Below are positions 17,679 through 25,734 of a stretch of 37,789 nt of DNA, piece after piece. The notes beneath the pieces were generated by a model. The model saw only the letters and a program-made list of their open reading frames with translations, searched no databases and was not told where the DNA came from. Made by a program: the position numbers and the translations under genes. Position 1 is the stretch's first letter. The number at the start of each line of letters is the position of its first letter. The stretch comes from Nafulsella turpanensis ZLM-10 (GTDB lineage: Bacteria; Bacteroidota; Bacteroidia; Cytophagales; Cyclobacteriaceae), in assembly GCF_000346615.1 (NCBI RefSeq), contig NZ_ANNU01000046.1, forward strand, positions 1 to 37,789, given 5' to 3'.

Positions 17679-18392
17679 TTATTTCATTTCTGCAACACGG
17701 GAAACAATAATCACTCCTGGGTAAAATTCGTTTCGATCCTCATATTCGTGAAATGCCATATTGCTAAGGTCTCTATGAGGTATCCATAAGCAGGACCAAT
17801 TTGGTTTAGGATTCAAGCTCCTATGGATTAAATCATGCAGCTCAATAAGAGACTCTTCATTTTCAATTCCTTCAGCATCTTCAGGCACTTGCCTTGCTTC
17901 ATAGATAGGAATAACCTGAATAGGTAGTGCCATATAGCCTCTGGAATCATAGGATACCTGGAGGTTTGCGGCACAATCTTTCGTTTGCTCATTTGCCTTT
18001 CCCCATCTATGGGAGGTTTTATCTGTTACAGATCGGCCACGGTAAGAGATGTAGCTATGCTTTAACTCAAGATAAAAGTCAACGTTCCTGTAGAAAGCCC
18101 AATAATCAATCCATCCGTAATTATTATAGCCCTGCTTTGTATTTTGCCGGTTGGTAGGAAGTTCCATTAGAAAAGCATTTGCAACTTTGGAAATGGCAGG
18201 GGCAAAAACAGAGTTCAGTTGCCGCTCCCGGAATGCAAAGGGTGTTTCGCCCACCAGATTCATATAGTGGCAGGAATGATCAATAAAGCTTTTTATAAGA
18301 GATTCTAAGAAATCTTTAGCCACCATCTGTCCATTAGCGCGTGGTATCTCATCAAGAATTCTATATTTCCCTTTAGATCGAATTGTTTTCAT
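17679..18392 (-). CDS. Unknown protein with a PD-(D/E)XK-like motif, first gene of the nuclease cassette
   Basis: This 237-residue protein belongs to no family I can name. Residues 93-112 read as a possible restriction-endonuclease core: Asp96 in GWIDYWAF, a strand, then Glu109-Leu-Lys111 in FYLELKHSY. The RERQLNSVFAPAISKVA helix (55-71) could supply the earlier acidic residue. Charged-hydrophobic spacing fits a beta-hairpin nuclease core, but this is inference from a short motif. There is no signal peptide. The gene starts 81 bases downstream of the repeated palindromic element and is the first gene of the cassette. Confidence 0.75.
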   Translation of the reverse strand: MKTIRSKGKYRILDEIPRANGQMVAKDFLESLIKSFIDHSCHYMNLVGETPFAFRERQLNSVFAPAISKVANAFLMELPTNRQNTKQGYNNYGWIDYWAFYRNVDFYLELKHSYISYRGRSVTDKTSHRWGKANEQTKDCAANLQVSYDSRGYMALPIQVIPIYEARQVPEDAEGIENEESLIELHDLIHRSLNPKPNWSCLWIPHRDLSNMAFHEYEDRNEFYPGVIIVSRVAEMK

Positions 18393-18473
18393 AAACTTTC
18401 AATAAACATTTATATAGTTTCTCTCTGCTGTATCGAAAGCTATACATGGAGCTTTTCTGCCTGATATCCTCAG

Positions 18474-18503
18474 TTGAACCGTTAAGATTAACGTTAATTA
18501 ACG
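18474..18503. repeat. 30-bp duplicated element, copy 2, upstream of the nuclease cassette
   Basis: This is a direct repeat of the element at 14725-14754 with one mismatch (C against T at the sixth base). The palindrome CGTTAATTAACG is at 18492-18503. It lies 82 bases upstream of the first gene of the cassette. Together the two copies bracket exactly the four nuclease-cassette genes. Confidence 0.8.
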
Positions 18504-18634
18504 GTCACAACCAAATGTATACCACCGGAAGCAATTTCGAATCCTATATTGAATTGGTTCACCCATTTCTGAAAGAATCAATTAAAAGAATCGTTCGTTG
18601 GCAGTATAAGAGGCTTTTCCTTTCACTCTTACCC

Positions 18635-19165
18635 TTACATTCCTCTTTCTATTTTAGGACTTACTCCTAATTTAGCTGCAATTGAAAAATAGAGATCCAA
18701 CTGATCAGGACCCAGCCCTTTTCTTTTTTCCACTCTTTCCAACAAATCCAGAGCAAACTTTCCTCTTTCATTGCTTAAACTGTATGAGTTGGATTCTAAT
18801 ATGTACCCAACAATTTCCTCTGCCTGCTCTCCTTCCAGTTCTGCCACATGCTTTAGAAAAAAGTCTTCTATAAAAGAAAGCGCTTCTCTCAGGTATTCTG
18901 TCTCCTGCTGTTGTTTATTGGCTTCTCGCACCACCTTCGCATAAAAGTCAATTGAAAGTCCATATGCCTGGTGCGGGCATAACCGATCAAGCGATTTGAG
19001 CAGCCTTTTGGTTTGCGCCGCCATTTCCTGTACACCTATTTCTTTATCAAAGAATTTGCTCTTGTCTGGATCCCAGTGATAGATGTTAAACCAAAGGAAT
19101 TCGTACAGGTCGAACTCAATAAACCAATCAGACCGTTGTACCCCACCTAATTTGTGACCTTCCAA
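18635..19165 (-). CDS. Unknown cytoplasmic protein, last gene of the exported-protein cluster
   Basis: This 176-residue protein has no recognised domain. It is mainly helical and acidic, with no signal peptide or membrane segment. Its start overlaps the end of the OmpA-domain gene by 38 bases, so translational coupling is likely; a later start is possible, but the first ATG gives a continuous reading. The C-terminal 50 residues may form a small helical bundle (RGKFALDLLERVEKRKGLG). Confidence 0.7.
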   Translation of the reverse strand: MEGHKLGGVQRSDWFIEFDLYEFLWFNIYHWDPDKSKFFDKEIGVQEMAAQTKRLLKSLDRLCPHQAYGLSIDFYAKVVREANKQQQETEYLREALSFIEDFFLKHVAELEGEQAEEIVGYILESNSYSLSNERGKFALDLLERVEKRKGLGPDQLDLYFSIAAKLGVSPKIERGM

Positions 19166-20858
19166 AAACCAACTGCTTTAACAGGTAGTAATAGCGAGAA
19201 TCAGCGTCTATGGCTTTCCAGTCGAACTCCTCTTCCCGTTCACATTCATAGTTGAAGGAAGGGTCATCTTTTAAGGTATTGGTGAAATTTAAGAAGTTCA
19301 GGTAAAGGTGGTGGAAACCAGCATTTTCAGGAAAATAAACTTCACAGGCAGCTGAAACAGAAAACTTCTTTTCTATTATTTTTTGATAAATGTAAGACTG
19401 TATACTCAGCAAATCACCATACACTTTAATATTGGCCAGGTCGCTCAAATATTTTCTTTTAACCAGGTGAAAGGATTTAATAGCTGATTCTTCAAAATCG
19501 CAGTAGAGGTCCATTTCATTATCAAACCTTTTTGCCTGCTCATAAAAATGAATTAAATGATATTCATAAACTCCTTCAGGAGGTTCTAACTCGCACAATT
19601 CCTGAACATCCAGGTGCCCTTTCCTCACTTCCTCCTCAAGGTAGCGGCGAATTCCAAGCAAAGTTTTTAAGATAGAAGGTCTTCTTTTTTTATGGAAGTC
19701 ACTTAAATAATCATAAGCCAATTTCCGAAATTTGATTTTCGCCAATTGATGCTTTTGTTCCGCACTGAGCTTTACCACAACAAAAAGCTTTAATTCCGCC
19801 TTTCGCTGGCGAGCCAGTAAAGGTTCCCAGTTTTCCTGTTCTTCCTTGCTCAGGAATAGCGCCTTCCATTCTTCTTTCGATAAAGCAGTGCTGTCTATCC
19901 CTTTTTCCTGGAGTTGCTCATAAAATAATGGCCAGTTCTCTTTTGTTGAAACAGTATATGGTATAGAATCACCATAGTAGGTTTCAAGTGCCTGAATAAG
20001 GATTTCTGCTCTTTCTTCCTGGAGCTCTTTGTTGTTTAAAAAGCTTCCTTCAACAGATGCCCATGCTCCTACCTCGGCTTTCTTTATCACATATAGGGTG
20101 TCATTTAAAAACTGAATGACCTTTTCCAGGTCTTCCTGCTGAAACTCTGCTTTATTCTTTTCAAAATAAAGATTAAACGTTCTGATTTTTTTAACCCCCT
20201 CCCTTGGCCTGTATGGATAGGGGGTCAGGCCAGAGTAAATTCTGCTAAAGTAATCTTTAAAATAACTATTCCTGTCAAATGGAAAGCAATCAGAATATTC
20301 TATATATGGAAGTTCATCAGTTACAGCAACAGCAGTAGTATCAAATACAAGCCTCGCAAATGCCTCATCCTTTCTATAAAAAGTGAAATGGAAAGGAGGA
20401 TTTAGATTCTCCAATTTTCCAAAATTTATAGTGTAGGGAGCGTCTCTTGCACCACTTACCCTCCTTTTCCTCTTTAATGCTCTTCTAAAATTTCTTTTGT
20501 TAGTATTACCTTTTTCCTTTTCCTGAAACTGATAAAACAACTGGCTTCTGATTTCATCCCTCTCCACCAGAAAAGAGTTCCCCTCCGCCAAAGAAAGCTC
20601 AATTTTGTCTCTTCTTCTCCTCAACCCTTTCCCTAAGGCAGGCAGGTAACTGAATTTAAGAATTAGCTCTCCTTCGGCAAATGCTTTTTGATCAAGCTGA
20701 AAGCCTGTCCTGCTCAGGTTTTTAAAAAGTTCTTTATTTTTCCTTTCCTCCACATTTAATGGTTCCAGCTTCCATAGAAAGGATGGTCCCTGTGAAAAAC
20801 CTTCCGTACCTATAGAAAGCAGGAAGATGAACAGTATTCCATAGTAGAAATTCTTCAT
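19128..20858 (-). CDS. Secreted protein with an OmpA-like domain
   Basis: This 576-residue protein begins with a signal peptide (residues 1-22, hydrophobic FIFLLSIGTEGFSQ). Residues about 225-315 resemble the OmpA/MotB peptidoglycan-binding fold: a strand FNLYFEKNKAEF, then an ASVEGS strand in the place of the usual I-x-G-H-T-D, followed by NNKELQEERAEILIQAL. The usual closing NRR motif is not obvious, so the domain is divergent. The rest is helical and unknown. It is likely periplasmic or outer-membrane attached. It sits in a six-gene run whose other exported members are also unknown. Confidence 0.8.
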   Translation of the reverse strand: MKNFYYGILFIFLLSIGTEGFSQGPSFLWKLEPLNVEERKNKELFKNLSRTGFQLDQKAFAEGELILKFSYLPALGKGLRRRRDKIELSLAEGNSFLVERDEIRSQLFYQFQEKEKGNTNKRNFRRALKRKRRVSGARDAPYTINFGKLENLNPPFHFTFYRKDEAFARLVFDTTAVAVTDELPYIEYSDCFPFDRNSYFKDYFSRIYSGLTPYPYRPREGVKKIRTFNLYFEKNKAEFQQEDLEKVIQFLNDTLYVIKKAEVGAWASVEGSFLNNKELQEERAEILIQALETYYGDSIPYTVSTKENWPLFYEQLQEKGIDSTALSKEEWKALFLSKEEQENWEPLLARQRKAELKLFVVVKLSAEQKHQLAKIKFRKLAYDYLSDFHKKRRPSILKTLLGIRRYLEEEVRKGHLDVQELCELEPPEGVYEYHLIHFYEQAKRFDNEMDLYCDFEESAIKSFHLVKRKYLSDLANIKVYGDLLSIQSYIYQKIIEKKFSVSAACEVYFPENAGFHHLYLNFLNFTNTLKDDPSFNYECEREEEFDWKAIDADSRYYYLLKQLVFGRSQIRWGTTV

Positions 20859-20885
20859 AATACTGCTAAAAAGGAGTAAAGACTT

Positions 20886-21407
20886 TTACCCAACTATTTT
20901 ACTTTTTCCTATTCTTCGATTTCCAACAACTCTCCCCTCCTGTTCAAAACCCTGACCTTCTATTATCCTGAGATCTACTCCATCCCAAACAGCTTCGCCA
21001 CTTTTGAGTCGAAAGGTATTAAATTGCCACCTGGCGGAGGTAATATCTTCAATGATCTCCTCTACGAAAACTTTTTCATTTTTTATAATATCAGGTGGAA
21101 TGAGGTAAGCTGCATAAGGGTTGGGAAAGGAAACCGGATAGTAAGAATAAAAAGGCACTACTCTTTCCCAATCCTCTCCATATACTTCTCCTACCCTTGT
21201 TCTACGGTCAGTAATGATCCTGATTTCTCCGGTTTTGCGGCATTGAACGATAGATAGCTGGTGCCTGATTTCCTCTGAAGGAACTACTTTCTTTACCAGA
21301 GGAAAAAAGCCATTTCGGGCAGCCTCATTTATTTCCTCTTCAGTTTTGGCTGTTTTTATCACCCGCAACTTGTTTTCATTTCTTTTCTGGATTATAGCGT
21401 CTATCAT
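20886..21407 (-). CDS. Unknown protein with beta-rich fold
   Basis: This 173-residue protein is unrecognised. It has no signal peptide. Residues 30-75 contain short charged strands around Cys56 (SIVQCRKTGEIRIITDRR), and the C-terminal part is rich in Glu, Arg and Gly. It follows the Cys-x-x-Cys protein by 7 bases and precedes the OmpA-domain gene by 27 bases, so it is probably in the same operon. Its role is unknown. Confidence 0.7.
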   Translation of the reverse strand: MIDAIIQKRNENKLRVIKTAKTEEEINEAARNGFFPLVKKVVPSEEIRHQLSIVQCRKTGEIRIITDRRTRVGEVYGEDWERVVPFYSYYPVSFPNPYAAYLIPPDIIKNEKVFVEEIIEDITSARWQFNTFRLKSGEAVWDGVDLRIIEGQGFEQEGRVVGNRRIGKSKIVG

Positions 21408-21414
21408 TCGTTCA

Positions 21415-21678
21415 TTAGTTGAAGTCGAAAATTATGTTTTCTGAATCCATGTCTACCTTTACACACAGGCTTTCATCTTCCTTGACCATTTTAAATAAGA
21501 CTTCTTCAGAAATCAGGTCAGTATCAAAAACCTTTTTATTACAAGACTCACAAGTTCGGGAGGTAGGGTTTTCATTTTTCTCCATCCCATCCCACTCAGC
21601 TTCCAAAGGACAATACAGTTTCTTTATCAGCCTGCCATCATTGGTAAACAACTCTTTAGTTTTAAGTCTGAAGATCAT
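21415..21678 (-). CDS. Small Cys-x-x-Cys protein of a Bacteroidota type
   Basis: This 87-residue protein contains RTCESCNKKVFDTDLISEE (41-59) followed by a conserved-looking ESLCVKVDMD stretch (70-79). This spacing (C-x-x-C, K-x-V-x-D, later Cys) recurs in short Bacteroidota proteins, possibly as a metal-binding or redox knuckle. It lies 17 bases from the preceding gene and 7 bases from the next, inside a tight operon. Its function is unknown. Confidence 0.75.
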   Translation of the reverse strand: MIFRLKTKELFTNDGRLIKKLYCPLEAEWDGMEKNENPTSRTCESCNKKVFDTDLISEEVLFKMVKEDESLCVKVDMDSENIIFDFN

Positions 21679-21695
21679 ATCTGATAAGAGAGGGG

Positions 21696-22262
21696 CTATT
21701 TTCCAATTTGGTTAAACTTCGAGAGTAACTTCCTATTGAAAGGTATGGAAATAAGTCCCTCCTTTGCCAATTCATAATTCCATTCACTTATAAAGAGATC
21801 TTGGCCTTCCAAATCAAAAGTAAAACTGGCTACTTTAGGATACCTGTCTTTATAAACTTCATGCAAATCAAATCTGTATTTCATTGAGGATGAACTATTT
21901 TCCTTTTTATCGTATGGGCAAGACCATAAAATAAGGTCATAGTAGTAGCCACCATTGCTTTCTATTCTCTGCATTATTTTATGCCCACCAGTTTTCCTCA
22001 AAAACATTTCCGATGTCTCTATTATTTCGTAAACAATTCTTACATAATCATTTACCCTTTCCGGTTCACTATTAGATGAGGAATTGTGGCACAAAATAGT
22101 CCCAATAGTTTCTTCTTGGTTTGTTTTCTGTTCAGAATCTTGAGCAAGAATGGGGTTTTGAACAACAATGAAAAAAAACATCAAACAAAGGATAACTGAG
22201 GATCCTCTTTGAATCTTCCTAATATTTAAATTCTTACTCTTCATGAGTTTTAACAGTAGCAT
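21696..22262 (-). CDS. Secreted protein of unknown function
   Basis: This 188-residue protein has a hydrophobic leader near residues 22-41 (VILCLMFFFIVVQNPILAQ), consistent with signal peptidase I cleavage after LAQ. The upstream Met at residue 7 may be the true start, because it gives a better-proportioned leader. The mature part is unrecognised and has two Cys. It is the second gene of the run and lies 18 bases after the preceding gene. Confidence 0.75.
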   Translation of the reverse strand: MLLLKLMKSKNLNIRKIQRGSSVILCLMFFFIVVQNPILAQDSEQKTNQEETIGTILCHNSSSNSEPERVNDYVRIVYEIIETSEMFLRKTGGHKIMQRIESNGGYYYDLILWSCPYDKKENSSSSMKYRFDLHEVYKDRYPKVASFTFDLEGQDLFISEWNYELAKEGLISIPFNRKLLSKFNQIGK

Positions 22263-22280
22263 TGCAGGATTCTATTGGTC

Positions 22281-23051
22281 TTACTTTATTTCTTTACAAC
22301 TGTAACTTGCAACCTCATCATTACCTTTAAATATTCTAAGGAATAATCCCGTGTTCTCTATTCTTTCTGCTAGAATACTTTTATCTAACTGGTAATTCCA
22401 TTCTGAATTGGTAAAGGAATAGGATACTCCTCCTGAAGTTCCATGAAATATCCTCTTTCCATTAAATAAAACTAAATCGGGTTTTTCACTTATTCCTTTA
22501 TTAATACTCCATGCAACATACCTTAAACTGTTATTCTCCAGCCTATCTATTCTTATTAGAAACTTACCCGTTTTACAAACTAAGATGTTTTCTTTCCACT
22601 GGTTTATACTGGGATGTATTAATCCTCTGCTTTCTTTAGTTAGGTGTTCTTTTAACTGAAGTTCTGAAGCTGAATGATGATTAATCGCAATAATTTTCCC
22701 GTCTTCGTTCAGCCACACTTCTCCATTTAGTAACCCAAACCCATTTGATCTATCAATAGTATTGTCAGTATTAAAAACAGTCGTGATTAGCTCAATTTTA
22801 AAGTCAGTGTCAAATAAAGTCGGGTAGTGCAAAATAAAGTTTTCCTTAGATTTTATATCCGGAATAGGGTTTTCTCTTCTCAGAGGGTATTCAATAAGAT
22901 CAGCCAATTGTTGGACTTGATTGTTTCTTATCAAACTTACCAGTTCAGAGATTTGCTTAGTACGCCACGACGGTAGAGATGTGGATTCCTGAGCGAAAGC
23001 AAAAGATACTTTCAGAACCATTAGAATGGTTAGGAGTAATAATTTCTTCAT
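22281..23051 (-). CDS. Secreted protein of unknown function
   Basis: This 256-residue protein has a typical signal peptide (residues 1-20, LLLLTILMVLKVSFAFAQ). The mature part starts with a helix-loop segment containing LIEYPLRRENPIP near 56-68, a phrase seen in some exported proteins that carry two similar NTF2-like or lysozyme-inhibitor-like lobes, but I cannot assign a family. It ends with ASYSCKEIK. It is the first gene of the six-gene run, and its promoter must lie in 23052-23316. Confidence 0.75.
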   Translation of the reverse strand: MKKLLLLTILMVLKVSFAFAQESTSLPSWRTKQISELVSLIRNNQVQQLADLIEYPLRRENPIPDIKSKENFILHYPTLFDTDFKIELITTVFNTDNTIDRSNGFGLLNGEVWLNEDGKIIAINHHSASELQLKEHLTKESRGLIHPSINQWKENILVCKTGKFLIRIDRLENNSLRYVAWSINKGISEKPDLVLFNGKRIFHGTSGGVSYSFTNSEWNYQLDKSILAERIENTGLFLRIFKGNDEVASYSCKEIK

Positions 23052-23316
23052 GTGAACCTAAGCGTTATTTACAAAAGCAAAAGTCTGTTTAAGCAATCAC
23101 TTTATTTTACTGATCTATTTTCTTCAACCTTCCTTTTACCTTTTTACCAAACCTTCCATCTCAACTACAGAATGGCAGCCAATACCCGTTTATCTATATT
23201 CATTAATAAAAAGCTCCATCTGACCCCATAAAACATTCTATCTTATAAGTTTTTGTGATACCCGTTGTTGACCTTAGCGATTAATGCTAATCCCCAAGAT
23301 TCATTTTCTTTTACTG
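23052..23316. other. Intergenic region between the exported cluster and the thermonuclease gene
   Basis: These 265 bases hold no supported ORF. The region probably carries the end of the thermonuclease transcript and the promoter of the six-gene run. I see no strong terminator hairpin. Confidence 0.35.
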
Positions 23317-23967
23317 TTAGTTACATATACTCTCACAGGGTATTCCATCTTTATCTCTGTCCAGGCGTGTTAAACCACAATTCTCGAAATAAAACATAGC
23401 CTCCTCACAACTTACCATTTCACCACATGTTGTTTTGCCTTCACAGGTAAAGTCTTTTGGAACCTTAGCCTGCACCACTACAGGTGCCTTGGCTTTTGAT
23501 TTTACACCTCGCCGCCATTCCCAAGGCGGCACCTGCTCAGAAATGGGGAGGCTCCATAACCCAAGCCCAGATTCCCTTGCTTGTTGTTCATCCAAAAGAA
23601 GCCTTTTATCCTGCATGTATTGCCTGTAAACCCATGCCATTCCATCCTGGACCATCTTCCGATTAACATGAACCTTCCCAAAATAAACATGCCCAACAAG
23701 TCTGCCGTAACGGTCAACATCAGCCTTTTGCACTCTTATCTCCTGCCCGAAAATCAAACTGGATAAAGCCTCTTTTGCTCTTTTCCCATATGGCTGGCTC
23801 CTCTCAGGAGTATCAACTTCTGCCAATCGAACTTTAATCTGCCGGTTTCCAGACGCAAGAAATGTAAAAGTATCTCCGTCAGATATAGCTACTACTCTTC
23901 CTGAATATTCCTGAGCCCAAACAGAATGATAAAACAGAATAAGCAGAAAAGTGAAAAGGGGTTTCAT
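23317..23967 (-). CDS. Secreted thermonuclease (SNase) with C-terminal Excalibur-like motif
   Basis: This 216-residue protein has a signal peptide (1-18, ending VWAQ) and an SNase/OB-fold nuclease domain (about 20-145). The staphylococcal nuclease catalytic set is recognisable: Asp30 and Asp32 in SDGDTF, Arg47 and Asp52 to Glu55 in VRLAEVDTPE, and Arg89 in YGRLVG. A linker follows, then a Cys-rich C-terminus (185-216) ending in LDRDKDGIPCESIC, the calcium-binding Excalibur motif. It would act outside the cytoplasm on DNA or RNA with calcium. It lies between two operons, 200 bases from the serine protease gene, so it may be separate from both. A link to the neighbouring envelope system is possible. 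Confidence 0.92.
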   Translation of the reverse strand: MKPLFTFLLILFYHSVWAQEYSGRVVAISDGDTFTFLASGNRQIKVRLAEVDTPERSQPYGKRAKEALSSLIFGQEIRVQKADVDRYGRLVGHVYFGKVHVNRKMVQDGMAWVYRQYMQDKRLLLDEQQARESGLGLWSLPISEQVPPWEWRRGVKSKAKAPVVVQAKVPKDFTCEGKTTCGEMVSCEEAMFYFENCGLTRLDRDKDGIPCESICN

Positions 23968-24167
23968 GCTTTATTGATTTAGCTGGTAAATAGGATAAGT
24001 AAGGAGTGTAAAGAATGTTAAAATAACCCCTTCTAACTACTTATAGCCCTCTGTATTACTTTTCCCTCCTATCATATCATTAATAATAATGAAGAACCTG
24101 TCCTTGTAAAGGCTTTTTCCTCCAGGCGAACAGAAAAAGACGCTGCTACATAAGTAGTGCTCTCCTC

Positions 24168-24959
24168 CTAATAAATATACTCTTCCAACCCAAGACGCTG
24201 GATATTAACTACAAAATTCAGGTTCGCTTCACCGATACCAGAAGTTGTAATCCCTACTACCTCACCATTCATATTAAATAAAGGGCCTCCACTGCTTCCA
24301 TTCGTTATTTCGGCAGTGGTTTGTAATAAACTCTTTTGCTCCCGGTAAGCAGAAATGATTCCTTTTGAAAGAGTATGTTCCAAACCTTTAGGATTTCCTA
24401 TGGCAAAAACATCTTCACCAACGGTCGGAATATAAGAAGCTACTTTTAAGGGGAATACTTTTTGCCCTTCTGTATCGACTTTAAAAATAACATAATCCAA
24501 TTCTGACCGATGGCTTTGCTGGAGTATCTCCGTAACCCTGAACACAGAGCCATTATGCAATTTTACAAAGTGTTGACTATAGCCATCAAAAACATGCTGA
24601 TTGCTAATCGCTATGCCGTTTCCTGAAATGAAAAAACCAGTTCCCTGGGAGCCACTATTCCCATCATTAGTTGAAAAGACTAAGAACACTCCCCTCCTAT
24701 TGGCTTCGTACAACTTACTTAGTTGGACTTTACCTGCACTTTCAATCATTGTAGGAGAATTGGCATGCTTTGAGGCATTTTCTTCTTCTATAGGCTCTAT
24801 ATTACGGGAGGTTTGTTTTTTTTCTCTATGATTAGTGGGTTTCAGGTGATCATTCATTGCAGTGCCCCGGCGTATGGATTCCCTCCCAGATTTTGAGCAG
24901 CCAGCACAGCCACTAAGACTTAATAAACAGATAAACAGAAATATTTTATACACTCTCAT
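24168..24959 (-). CDS. Trypsin-like serine protease lipoprotein (HtrA-type fold)
   Basis: This 263-residue protein has a lipoprotein signal (LSLSGC, lipid attachment at Cys18), then a charged linker. Residues 80-263 form a trypsin-like protease with His122 (SNQHVF), Asp155 (ELDYVIF) and Ser223 (NGSSGGPLF). All catalytic residues are present. There is no PDZ domain, so it is not a full HtrA/DegP. It is the last gene of the eight-gene operon, 22 bases after the OmpA/MotB-like gene. It could process or trim a component at the membrane, or act on an incoming protein. The lipid anchor puts it in the envelope. Confidence 0.88.
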   Translation of the reverse strand: MRVYKIFLFICLLSLSGCAGCSKSGRESIRRGTAMNDHLKPTNHREKKQTSRNIEPIEEENASKHANSPTMIESAGKVQLSKLYEANRRGVFLVFSTNDGNSGSQGTGFFISGNGIAISNQHVFDGYSQHFVKLHNGSVFRVTEILQQSHRSELDYVIFKVDTEGQKVFPLKVASYIPTVGEDVFAIGNPKGLEHTLSKGIISAYREQKSLLQTTAEITNGSSGGPLFNMNGEVVGITTSGIGEANLNFVVNIQRLGLEEYIY

Positions 24960-24981
24960 CTGGTACTTTGTAATTTCTGTT

Positions 24982-25734
24982 TTACTTGTTTAAAAACTTG
25001 CCTACTTTGGATGTTACCTGAATAGAAAATCTTCTGTTATTCGGCTCAAATGCTTCTCTGGATTGGCCAAAATACCCACTTCCTGCAATAATTACTTCAC
25101 ACTGCCCATTTAGCTGATTAAAGTCGATTCCATTAGCTTTCCAGAAATTAAACAGGGCTAATGCTCTCTCATAGCTAAGCATGTACCCTACATTTGGTAT
25201 CCTTTTCCAATTGTCTCCTGACCGCTGCGTATTACCTTCTATTACCAAAAGGTATTCTATTTCTTTATTTTCATTTACCAGCTTACTTACCTTTCCATAA
25301 AGTTCCCTACCAGCCTTCTTCAGTTGATCTCTTTCTTTAGCTGGTAGCTTCTTAATATCAGACTTATTGGATGGAAACTGTACATCAATGTTGAGTTTGT
25401 AACGCTTATTGTCAGGGTCAAAGGAATAATATTTTTCATCTAATGTTGAAAGGGCGGCCTCCACATTTTTAATTTCATTAAACTTATCTACTTCATTAAC
25501 TAACTTTAGGATTTCGCCTTCCATTCCATCCATTTGAGCCTTTAGAGCATCTCTTTCTTTCATTAGATCAGTCAATCTTCCAGCCAAATCATCTCTTTCT
25601 CTTGTTATACTTTCAATCGTCCCCTCCCCAAATTTCAGGTAAGCAAAAGTAATAACGTACATCACAAGCATGATAAAAAACAAACTTGTCATTAGGTCTG
25701 AAAAACCGATCCAAAAGTAAGAACCCTTCTTCAT
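24982..25734 (-). CDS. MotB/ZorB-like stator subunit with OmpA peptidoglycan-binding domain
   Basis: This 250-residue protein begins with a single membrane helix whose start, GFSDLMTSLFFIMLVMYV (10-27), matches MotB, including the proton-carrying Asp (here Asp13). A coiled region (40-90) is followed by an OmpA-like domain (about 115-245) with LLVIEG, LSYERALALFNFW and NNRRFSIQV. In MotB and ZorB this domain grips peptidoglycan so that the partner ring can rotate or gate. It overlaps the end of the channel-subunit gene in TAATG and is therefore translationally coupled to it. Confidence 0.92.
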   Translation of the reverse strand: MKKGSYFWIGFSDLMTSLFFIMLVMYVITFAYLKFGEGTIESITRERDDLAGRLTDLMKERDALKAQMDGMEGEILKLVNEVDKFNEIKNVEAALSTLDEKYYSFDPDNKRYKLNIDVQFPSNKSDIKKLPAKERDQLKKAGRELYGKVSKLVNENKEIEYLLVIEGNTQRSGDNWKRIPNVGYMLSYERALALFNFWKANGIDFNQLNGQCEVIIAGSGYFGQSREAFEPNNRRFSIQVTSKVGKFLNK

